Shown here: piece after piece, positions 34,850 through 42,767 of the stretch | Layout: every line of letters begins with the position of its first letter | How positions within the stretch are numbered: the stretch's first letter is position 1 | NCBI GenBank assembly: GCA_025996865.1 | Contig: BNTV01000011.1 | Coordinates: 1-64,000, forward strand | Direction: 5' to 3' | From: Bacteroidia bacterium | GTDB taxonomy: Bacteria > Bacteroidota > Bacteroidia > Bacteroidales > Azobacteroidaceae | Length of the DNA stretch: 64,000 bases | Notes under the pieces: generated by a model | What the model was told of the DNA's origin: nothing | The model's database searches: none | The model's input: the letters and a program-made list of their open reading frames with translations, nothing else | Position numbers and translations under genes: made by a program

Positions 34850-37800
34850 ATGTATCAAAGAAAAACAACTGATCAAAACAGACTGCGGAAAATAATGATT
34901 GCCGTATATGTTGTATGTATCGGCTCACTGTCGCTATATGCACAGCAGAGCATTACTGTAACCGGTGTTATCACCGATGAGAAAGGAGAAGAGTTGCCGG
35001 GCGCTATTGTTCAGATAAAGGGCACTCCGCGTGGGGTGAGCACCGATGTGGACGGCACTTTTACCATCAGCGCAAAACCGACGGATGTGCTTGAAATAAG
35101 CTTTCTCGGTTATGAAACACAGACTGTTCCCGTCGAAAACCGGCGGAAAATAGACGTGCAACTCAAACCCAGAGCCAATGAACTGGACGAGGTAACCATT
35201 GTTGCTTTCGGCAAACAGAAGAAGAGCAGCGTGGTCTCCTCTATTGAGACGGTTAAGCTATCCGACCTGAAAGTACCCGCCTCAAACATGACCTCTGCTT
35301 TTGCCGGTAAGATTCCGGGCATGATTTCGTATCAGACCAGCGGCGAGCCGGGCGCGGACAATGCCCAATTCTTCGTGCGCGGGGTTACCACTTTCGGATA
35401 CAAAGCCTCGCCGCTTATCCTGATTGACGGATTTGAAGCTACGACCGACGACCTGGCGCGCATGCAGCCCGACGACATCGAAAGCTTCTCCATCCTCAAA
35501 GATGCTTCGGCATCGGTACTCTACGGCGCACGCGGCGCCAACGGCATCATCATGGTCACGACCAAAAGCGGACGTGAAGGCGGTATGAAATTGAATGCAC
35601 GGGTGGACGTCAATGTTACCAGGCCTACACAGATACCAGAACTGATTGGCGGTGTGGAATACATGCGTTTGTATAATCAGGCACTTTTGTCGCGACATCC
35701 CAACCAGACAGTCTTTTATGACGAGCAGAAGATACAAGCCACTGAAAACGGCGAAAATCCGATGCTCTATCCCAACATTGACTGGTATAAGATGCTGTTC
35801 AACCAACAGACCATCAACACGAAGGCAAACCTCAATGTATCGGGCGGCGGAAAAATAGCTACCTATTTCGTATCTGCCGGTTACGACAACGAAACCGGCT
35901 TGCTGAAAGTGGACCCCCGGAACAATTTCAACAACAACATCAACATTGACCGGTTCAATATCCGAAACAATGTTATCATGAAATTGACACCCACCACCAC
36001 CTTGGACACCCGCATACAGGCAAGGTATGAGAAATATACGGGTCCCTACACCTCGGCAAGCGACATCTTCAGAATGGTAATGGAGGCAAATCCCGTTGAT
36101 TTTCCCGCCGTCTTTGAGCCGGACGCAGCCAATGAGTGGACAGAGCACACACTGTTTGGAAACACCATGTACAATGGCACTCTCAAGTCTAATCCGTATG
36201 CCGAAATGGTGAAAGGATATGAATCAAGAGACGAAAGCAGTGTTACAGCACAGGCTACTCTGCTGCAGGATTTGGATTTCATCACCAAAGGCTTGAAATT
36301 TCAGGGCAAAGTATCTGTCAATACATACAGCTCTTATTCACAACGCAGACAGTATATACCATATTATTATTCGTTGGAGTCGTATAATCAGATTACAGGG
36401 AATTACAAACTGTATAATCTCAATTACGACGGAAGAGAATTTCTCGGCGACGTAGAGGGGACACGTAACGCTACCGCTCATTATTATTTTGAAGCCCGTG
36501 CGAACTGGGAGCGTAAATTCGATCAACATTCCATAGGACTCATGACAGTGGTGATGGCGGAAGAAAACCTGCTCACCGGCGGTGGTGGCACCATATACGC
36601 CTCCCTTCCTGAAAGAAATGCCGGCAATTCGGGACGTCTGACCTACGATTTTGATGAACGCTATTTCTTTGAATTTGCGTACGGATACAATGGTTCCGAA
36701 AAATTCACCGGCGCAAAGAAATTCGGTTTCTTCCCTTCGCTTGGTGCCGGTTGGTTGGTTTCCAACGAATCATTTTGGCTGCCCGCCAAGGATATTGTTG
36801 ATTTGCTGAAACTGAAATTCACCTGGGGATTGCTCGGTAACGACGCTATTGCAGGCAGAGAGGGACGGTTTTGGTTTCTTTCCAACATCGTTACACCCGG
36901 ACGCGGGTATCACTGGGGAACATCGTTCGATAATAATTACGGTGGATATCAAACACGCAGGTATGCCAACCCTAATATCGGATGGGAAGTGTCCGAAAAA
37001 TACAATCTCGGTTTGGAACTGGGACTGTTAAAGGATGCTCCGCTGAAATTGCAGGTGGATTTTTTCAAGGATTTCAGACGTAATATTTACATGGAACGTG
37101 AAAATTTCCCGAAAACTGCCGGATTGGAAGCTCCTATCAGCGGAAACGTCGGCGAGGTGGAATCGCAAGGCATTGATGCTTCCATCGACTTCCAGAAATT
37201 TTTCACCAATGATTTCTGGCTGACCGGGCGCGTGAATATGACTTATGCCGTCAACAAACTGACGGAGGCGGACGAAAAGGATTATCGTGACCTATATCTC
37301 TATCGCAAAGGACACAACATCAACCAGCCATGGGGATTGGTTGCCGAGCGGCTTTTTGTGGATGAAGAAGAAGTGAGAAACTCTCCGAAACAGGAATTTG
37401 GGGAGTATGGTGCCGGCGACATTAAATACGTGGACATCAATAATGACGGTAAGATAGACGACAACGACCGCATCGCCATGGGCTACCCCACAGTGCCTGA
37501 AATACAGTACGGATTCGGACTGTCTGCCGGATACAAGAAATTTGACTTGTCGTTCTTCTTTCAGGGGAATGCACGTGTTTCGTTTTTCATCGACCCCAAA
37601 GGGAAATATACAGATGAAGCTGGCGGAATACATTATGGCATAGCCCCCTTTGAAAACAGACGCAACACTCTGGCAATTGTGGCACGCGGACAGTGGACAG
37701 AGACCAATCCTGACGTACATGCGTTCTGGCCACGTTTATCCACGGAAACCATGCAAAACAATACGGAGCAATCTTCGTGGTGGTTGCGCAACGGCTCATT

Positions 37801-38002
37801 TCTGAGGCTCAAAACCGTTGAAGCGGGATACAATTTCAGTGACATCAAAAAGGTAGGAGTGCAAAACATCCGTGCTTACGTCAGCGCCGAAAATCTGTTT
37901 GTGCTCAGTCCATTCAAGTTGTGGGACCCCGAAATGGGAGGCAATGGAATGGGATACCCGCTTAGCAGGCGTTTTAATGTGGGATTGCAACTGGCGTTTT
38001 AA
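34850..38002 (+). CDS. SusC/RagA-type TonB-dependent receptor, PUL 1
   Basis: 1050 aa. Signal sequence (IMIAVYVVCIGSLSLYAQ), then a carboxypeptidase-like beta domain (VTGVITDEKGEELPGAIVQI to about residue 105), plug domain with the SusC signature (SASVLYGARGANGIIMVTTK) and a 22-strand barrel ending in a terminal Phe (RRFNVGLQLAF). There is no STN domain, so it does not signal to an ECF factor. With the SusD protein it imports oligosaccharides across the outer membrane using TonB energy. First gene of the operator-controlled unit; 24 nt before susD. Confidence 0.96.
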   Translation: MYQRKTTDQNRLRKIMIAVYVVCIGSLSLYAQQSITVTGVITDEKGEELPGAIVQIKGTPRGVSTDVDGTFTISAKPTDVLEISFLGYETQTVPVENRRKIDVQLKPRANELDEVTIVAFGKQKKSSVVSSIETVKLSDLKVPASNMTSAFAGKIPGMISYQTSGEPGADNAQFFVRGVTTFGYKASPLILIDGFEATTDDLARMQPDDIESFSILKDASASVLYGARGANGIIMVTTKSGREGGMKLNARVDVNVTRPTQIPELIGGVEYMRLYNQALLSRHPNQTVFYDEQKIQATENGENPMLYPNIDWYKMLFNQQTINTKANLNVSGGGKIATYFVSAGYDNETGLLKVDPRNNFNNNINIDRFNIRNNVIMKLTPTTTLDTRIQARYEKYTGPYTSASDIFRMVMEANPVDFPAVFEPDAANEWTEHTLFGNTMYNGTLKSNPYAEMVKGYESRDESSVTAQATLLQDLDFITKGLKFQGKVSVNTYSSYSQRRQYIPYYYSLESYNQITGNYKLYNLNYDGREFLGDVEGTRNATAHYYFEARANWERKFDQHSIGLMTVVMAEENLLTGGGGTIYASLPERNAGNSGRLTYDFDERYFFEFAYGYNGSEKFTGAKKFGFFPSLGAGWLVSNESFWLPAKDIVDLLKLKFTWGLLGNDAIAGREGRFWFLSNIVTPGRGYHWGTSFDNNYGGYQTRRYANPNIGWEVSEKYNLGLELGLLKDAPLKLQVDFFKDFRRNIYMERENFPKTAGLEAPISGNVGEVESQGIDASIDFQKFFTNDFWLTGRVNMTYAVNKLTEADEKDYRDLYLYRKGHNINQPWGLVAERLFVDEEEVRNSPKQEFGEYGAGDIKYVDINNDGKIDDNDRIAMGYPTVPEIQYGFGLSAGYKKFDLSFFFQGNARVSFFIDPKGKYTDEAGGIHYGIAPFENRRNTLAIVARGQWTETNPDVHAFWPRLSTETMQNNTEQSSWWLRNGSFLRLKTVEAGYNFSDIKKVGVQNIRAYVSAENLFVLSPFKLWDPEMGGNGMGYPLSRRFNVGLQLAF

Positions 38003-38026
38003 ACTAAAAATCAAAAAATAAAAAAT

Positions 38027-40054
38027 ATGGATATGATCAAAAATATTTGTAAAAACATAATTACAGACGCGGCGCGTAGAGACGCGATGCATCGCGTCTC
38101 TACATTCATTGTCGCTGCGATGTGCATTTTCCCGTCATGCAGGGATTATTTAGACATCGTTCCGGACAATACCCTTACCTTGGATAACCTGTTTGCCGTA
38201 AGAGACCAAGCTTACAATGCATTGGCAAATGCTTACAGTTATATGCCGAGGGAAGATTTGGTAAATTCTTCTACCTGGTTGATGGGGGACGAATATATAT
38301 ACGGTTCCACTTTTGAAGATGATGAAGAAGCGGTGCGTGGTATTCGGATTATGCGGGGGCTGCAGTCCACCAAACCCACTTATTTGGGGACATGGTCAGG
38401 CACCGGAGGTGGTCAACCACTGTATGAGGGTATCAGGCAGTGCAATATCTTCATTGCTCGAATTGATGGCGTAAAGGACATGGAAACGGCAGAAAAAGCG
38501 GAATGGAAGGCGCAAGTGACATTTTTAAAAGCCTATTACCATTTTTTGCTGTTGCAAAAGTATGGTCCTATCGTGATTATGGACGAAGCCGTACCGGCGG
38601 ACGCTGCACCGGCAGACTTGTTCGCAATTCGTTACAAGGTAGATGCCTGTTTTGACTACATTGTAAAGACGATAGATGAAGCCATACCAAACCTCCTGCC
38701 ACGAAAAAGCGATCAGGATATTGGACAAGTGGATATGCTGGCTGCGGCATCCATTAAAGCACGTGTGCTACTGTTCAGGGCAAGCCCTTTCTACAGCGGC
38801 AGTATGGAGTATTTTGGCGACTTTTTCGACCCTGTCGACAAGCAGCCGTATTTTCCGGTGAATGACGATGCCGCCACTACAAAAGCCAAATGGAAAGATG
38901 CCGTGGATGCCATAGACGAAGCCATCAAACTTTGCACACAATACGGGCGGGGTTTATATAGTTACGACAAACCGGTGCTGCTGGATGATATTGAAGACTT
39001 TGCAGCAAACCGGCAGAATATGCAGACTTACTATGATTTGAGAATGGTAATGGCTGACCCTTGGAACAAGGAACTGATATGGGGATTTTCAAATGTGGAC
39101 CAAATCGAACAGAGCGGCTCTTTGGGAATGGCAGCCAACATCTACCTGCCTGCCTCATATCCGGGCACACATTTGTATGGTTTTTGTTGGAACCGTTTAG
39201 GCGCCACCTACAAAATGGTAGAACGGTACTATACCAAAAACGGGCTTCCTTTGGCTGAAGACAGAACGATTGATATCGACACCATGCTTCAACTCACGGT
39301 TACGCCCGGACCGGGAGACGCGGCATATACCGACACTCGCGGTATCCTGCTGCCCAATGCTGAGATAATTAACCTCTACCTGAACAGAGAACCTCGCTTC
39401 TATGCCAATCTCGGTCTTACCGGCACCTATTGGCGTGGGCATAGTTTGCGCATATCTACGGAGTTCTACGCAAGTAAAGCCGGAGGTTATAACCCGAGCC
39501 AACCGGATTATTCCCTTTGGACGGGAATTGGAATACAGAAAGTAGTTCACATCGCCAGCAAAGCATTAGGGTGGGCGCAGATAATACGCTATCCGCTCCC
39601 GATTATCCGCATGGCCGATTTGTACCTGATGAAAGCCGAAGCGCTCAATGAGTATTTAGACGCGCCTACGAAGGATGTATATGACGCCATCAACATGGTG
39701 CGGGACAGAGCAGGCATACCGAAGGTGGAAGTTGTGTGGTCGAACCCGGCATTGGCGAAAACCGTGAATAAACATCAAACAAAAGACGGCATGAGGGACA
39801 TCATCCTTCAGGAAAGAGGTATTGAACTCGCTTTTGAAGGAAGCAGGTTTTATGATATGCTCAGACACAAAAGAGCGATTGATGAGTTCTCTGCACCTGC
39901 GCTCGGATGGTCGGAAAAAAGCGCAACAGGTAGCGATTTTTTCAAACTTGAAGCCAAACAAGTCCGCAAATTCAGCCTGCGGGATTGCTTGTGGCCTATT
40001 GACATAGATGAGTTGAATACCAATGCCAAGCTTATTCAGAGCCCGGGATGGTAG
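38027..40054 (+). CDS. SusD/RagB-family glycan-binding lipoprotein, PUL 1
   Basis: 675 aa from ATG 38027. Lipoprotein signal ends at CIFPSC, then RDYLDIVPDNTLTLDNLF, the usual SusD N-terminus. Helical TPR-like scaffold motifs follow (FLKAYYHFLLLQKYGPIVIM), with the C-terminal MVRDRAGIP, ERGIELAFEGSRFYDMLRHKR and LWPIDIDELNTN. It caps the SusC channel and binds glycan. Thirteen residues in the leader (DAARRDAMHRVST) come from an inserted palindrome. Without them the leader would read KNIITFIVAAMCIFPSC, a normal signal. An ATG inside the palindrome (38087) offers an alternative start with a compact signal. Confidence 0.94.
   Translation: MDMIKNICKNIITDAARRDAMHRVSTFIVAAMCIFPSCRDYLDIVPDNTLTLDNLFAVRDQAYNALANAYSYMPREDLVNSSTWLMGDEYIYGSTFEDDEEAVRGIRIMRGLQSTKPTYLGTWSGTGGGQPLYEGIRQCNIFIARIDGVKDMETAEKAEWKAQVTFLKAYYHFLLLQKYGPIVIMDEAVPADAAPADLFAIRYKVDACFDYIVKTIDEAIPNLLPRKSDQDIGQVDMLAAASIKARVLLFRASPFYSGSMEYFGDFFDPVDKQPYFPVNDDAATTKAKWKDAVDAIDEAIKLCTQYGRGLYSYDKPVLLDDIEDFAANRQNMQTYYDLRMVMADPWNKELIWGFSNVDQIEQSGSLGMAANIYLPASYPGTHLYGFCWNRLGATYKMVERYYTKNGLPLAEDRTIDIDTMLQLTVTPGPGDAAYTDTRGILLPNAEIINLYLNREPRFYANLGLTGTYWRGHSLRISTEFYASKAGGYNPSQPDYSLWTGIGIQKVVHIASKALGWAQIIRYPLPIIRMADLYLMKAEALNEYLDAPTKDVYDAINMVRDRAGIPKVEVVWSNPALAKTVNKHQTKDGMRDIILQERGIELAFEGSRFYDMLRHKRAIDEFSAPALGWSEKSATGSDFFKLEAKQVRKFSLRDCLWPIDIDELNTNAKLIQSPGW
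38066..38104. repeat. 39-nt palindromic insertion in the susD leader
   Basis: Core at 38076-38103 is a perfect 28-bp palindrome: GTAGAGACGCGATG followed by its reverse complement. The insert is flanked by TACA on both sides (38062-38065 and 38101-38104). Removing 39 nt restores a normal lipoprotein signal in frame. Confidence 0.85.
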
Positions 40055-40063
40055 ATTGAGTTA

Positions 40064-40099
40064 AGAGTTAAGAACTAAGAGTTAAGAACTAAGAGTTAA
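40064..40099. repeat. 14-bp direct repeats between susD and the next lipoprotein gene
   Basis: AGAGTTAAGAACTA twice (40064-40077, 40078-40091) plus a partial third copy. Fills most of the 57-nt gap; no hairpin of note. Confidence 0.8.
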
Positions 40100-40111
40100 A
40101 AATAAAAAGAT

Positions 40112-41356
40112 ATGAACAATATAATAAAAACAGCAGTTTTTTTGCTTCTTGCCTTTGCGGGTATTTCTGCCTGCAAGGAGGAAGGGCGGTTTGACATCGC
40201 ATTGGGCGATAAGACCCCACCGCAAGCGCCTGAATATATCAGGTATGAACCGCTTTACGGCGGTGCGAGGCTTTTTTACAAGATTCCGGACGACGAGGAT
40301 TTACTCAGTATTGATGCCTCATACACGAATGGAAACGGCGCAACGGTATGGGCTTCCAGATCGTATTTTGTTGATTCTCTGGATGTAAAGGGCTTTGCCG
40401 ATACCATAGACTATGTCGTTCAGTTGTATGCCACAGACAAGGCAGGCAATAAATCGGCATCCGTACCTGTCACCGTGAGACCGAAGGAGTCCGTTGTTTC
40501 AAGCGTCTCTAAAACGGTAACGGTAAAACCGTCTTTCGGCGCTTTGATGGTGAGTTGGGAAAATAGCTTGACGGAGAACGTCAATGTATCGGTGGATTTC
40601 AGTTTTACCGAAAACGGTGCCTTGCGTTCGTTCCACCAGGCATATTCGTCAAGAACCGCTTACAATCGGCGGTTTATCAGTGATTTGAATCTTTCGTCGC
40701 AGATATCCGTACAGGTAACAATCAGCGATGTTTACGGCAATACAAGTGCCCCCCGTGATATGGGGCAGATGAGTGTGTTAAGCGATACGGAACTGCCTAA
40801 AAGTGAATGGACACTCCCCTTTCCGAATGATACTATCGGTGGGGTGCCCATGGGTGACGGAACTTACGAGAGCGACGCGCGGATAGAGAGGGTGTATGAT
40901 GGACTTGTCAATAAGGTCACTGACGTCAATTATGCCGGCTTTGCCGGACTTCCATGGAATCTCTTTATTGACCTCGGCGCTGAGTATGAACTAAGTCGTA
41001 TCCGTACCCACCAGAGACGTATCGTTCGGGGTGTAACTCTCCCTACTAGTAAAGGTAGTCTGTATGCAGAGCCTAATGTGGGGCGATATAATATGTACCG
41101 TTTTGACAGTGCAAGCAAGCAATGGGTATTTATAAATGAGGTACGAATTCCGATACCGGATAACCTGTCCGAACAGGAAGTCATCAATCTAGGGACAGCA
41201 GGCGACTTAGCCGTCATGTTTCCCGACGAGCCGGGCTTCACCCCACCTACGCGCTGGTTTAGGTTTGAGGCACTCAACTCATTTGCGAACGGTTATACCG
41301 GCACAGATTGTCCATACCTGTCCGAAATAACGCTGTATGGGAGAAAAGCGAATTAA
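40112..41356 (+). CDS. Surface lipoprotein with DUF4959/DUF5126/DUF5000-type domains
   Basis: 414 aa. Lipobox AGISAC, then a DUF4959-like beta domain (TPPQAPEYIRYEPLYGGARL), a second Ig-like domain (KPSFGALMVSWENSLTENVN, DUF5126-like) and a C-terminal F5/8 type C-like DUF5000 region (NLFIDLGAEYELSRIRTHQR to PYLSEITLYGRK). Proteins of this layout follow susCD in many Bacteroides loci and are thought to be surface glycan-binding proteins that help the SusCD complex. No catalytic motif is seen. In the same operon as susD (57-nt gap). Confidence 0.82.
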   Translation: MNNIIKTAVFLLLAFAGISACKEEGRFDIALGDKTPPQAPEYIRYEPLYGGARLFYKIPDDEDLLSIDASYTNGNGATVWASRSYFVDSLDVKGFADTIDYVVQLYATDKAGNKSASVPVTVRPKESVVSSVSKTVTVKPSFGALMVSWENSLTENVNVSVDFSFTENGALRSFHQAYSSRTAYNRRFISDLNLSSQISVQVTISDVYGNTSAPRDMGQMSVLSDTELPKSEWTLPFPNDTIGGVPMGDGTYESDARIERVYDGLVNKVTDVNYAGFAGLPWNLFIDLGAEYELSRIRTHQRRIVRGVTLPTSKGSLYAEPNVGRYNMYRFDSASKQWVFINEVRIPIPDNLSEQEVINLGTAGDLAVMFPDEPGFTPPTRWFRFEALNSFANGYTGTDCPYLSEITLYGRKAN

Positions 41357-41392
41357 AAATGTAGGAATGTAGGAATTAATAAATAGAAGATT

Positions 41393-42616
41393 ATGAAAAA
41401 GTATGTTATTTTAGTAGGAATAGTTGTTGCACTTTATTCGTGCAACGATATGTACGACAACATCGGCGATAATGTGGAAGCCGGGAAAGTATATCCGGGA
41501 AAGTTCGATTTTGCTAAGGCGAAAGCCGGCAATGAAAGAGTGGAAATAGACCTGTTGGAGGCGGGGCGTATTCCTTCCTCTCAGGTAAATCTGTCGAAAG
41601 CGGTAGAAACCGTAGTGGAATATAGTGATACGGTGGTTGTGATAGACAGCGTATGTTCCTGGGTGAACATCACCGGTCTTACTCTTCCGAAGTTGTACCG
41701 GTTTAAGATATACACCCGTGACAAGTTCGGCAATCAATCCATACCGGTGGAAACCACCTGTAAGCCGTTCACGAAGGAAGATGAAGCCGCATTGTTGATT
41801 GCGGTTCCTCGAGTTACCGCTTTCTTTGAAAAGATTATCGTTGTCTGTGCCACAAACTCTGTATTATTTGATTATTGCAGTTTGAGTTATAGTTATACCG
41901 ACAAGGATGCGGTACTTCGCGAAGGACAACTCACAAATCCCAACAATGAAATTCGGTTGGATAATCTTACCGCAGGGCAAGTTATTCCCTTGAACATCAC
42001 ATATAAAGTGATGCCGAAAGGCGTAACAGATACGATATCACTTGTTACCCCGCTGATAGTGAAAACGACCACCCAAGAAATCTGGGATGCTTACGTAGCC
42101 CTGACATCACCCTATAATGGTCCGCACTATGTTAATATGACTACGCCCTGCCTTATCAAGGGGTATGATTTCGATTTTGGCGGAGAAGGGAAGGCATTCC
42201 ACGATTCAAATACGGCTTTTGGTTTCAATCCTCCTTACCGGACGGATTATACAGCCGGTGTGCCTAATGTAGATGTTTATACTACAGGAGGATATGACTG
42301 TACAGGTGGTTCAGTGGCCGGAGAATGGCTGCTTTATACGATAGATGTGCAGGATGCGGGAACATATCTGTTGGAAGTAAATGTGGCGACCGATAACAAT
42401 AATTCATTTCATTTTGAAGTTGATGAAGAACTCGTAACGGGTATAGTACCTATGCCCAACAGTGGCGGCGGTGCTAATTATCGATGGAATCCTGTAGCAC
42501 CCGAACCACCCGTATTGGTATATCTGAGCACCGGAATACACAAAGTCAAATACTATATTGAATCAGCCGGCGGTAATCACAATATGAATGCGATACGATT
42601 GACATATAAGCCGTAG
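41393..42616 (+). CDS. Surface lipoprotein with DUF4998 and a CBM-like C-terminal domain
   Basis: 407 aa. Lipobox VVALYSC, then a DUF4998-like N-terminal region (KVYPGKFDFAKAKAGNERVE) with two fibronectin-like parts, and from about residue 255 a beta-sandwich resembling CBM6/CBM35 (AFHDSNTAFGFNPPYRTDY, GEWLLYTIDVQDAGTYLLEV, NHNMNAIRLTY at the end). The aromatic-rich loops fit sugar binding. Likely a second surface glycan-binding protein of the locus, 36 nt after the previous gene. Confidence 0.8.
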   Translation: MKKYVILVGIVVALYSCNDMYDNIGDNVEAGKVYPGKFDFAKAKAGNERVEIDLLEAGRIPSSQVNLSKAVETVVEYSDTVVVIDSVCSWVNITGLTLPKLYRFKIYTRDKFGNQSIPVETTCKPFTKEDEAALLIAVPRVTAFFEKIIVVCATNSVLFDYCSLSYSYTDKDAVLREGQLTNPNNEIRLDNLTAGQVIPLNITYKVMPKGVTDTISLVTPLIVKTTTQEIWDAYVALTSPYNGPHYVNMTTPCLIKGYDFDFGGEGKAFHDSNTAFGFNPPYRTDYTAGVPNVDVYTTGGYDCTGGSVAGEWLLYTIDVQDAGTYLLEVNVATDNNNSFHFEVDEELVTGIVPMPNSGGGANYRWNPVAPEPPVLVYLSTGIHKVKYYIESAGGNHNMNAIRLTYKP

Positions 42617-42681
42617 TAAAGTTTCATAGAAAATAAACGAGTGAAATTATGAAAAAAGAAAGTTAATTAGTCTCTTTGCAC

Positions 42682-42731
42682 CCTACTTCCGGAGAATGAT
42701 ACCTCAAAAGGGCATATTTTCCGGGAGTAGG
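42682..42731. promoter_or_regulatory. Hairpin between the lipoprotein and mannosidase genes
   Basis: Arms CCTACTTCCGGAGAA (42682-42696) and TTTTCCGGGAGTAGG (42717-42731) pair at 13 of 15 positions with a 20-nt loop. No T-run follows, so it is more likely an RNA processing or partial termination element that separates surface genes from enzyme genes. Confidence 0.5.
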
Positions 42732-42767
42732 TTAATCATAAATAATAAAATAAAATAATAAACATAA

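Noticed and set aside
35282..36148. 288-aa ORF opposite the PUL 1 susC gene
   Set aside because: Antisense to the conserved plug and barrel region of SusC; composition is that of a reverse-frame shadow.
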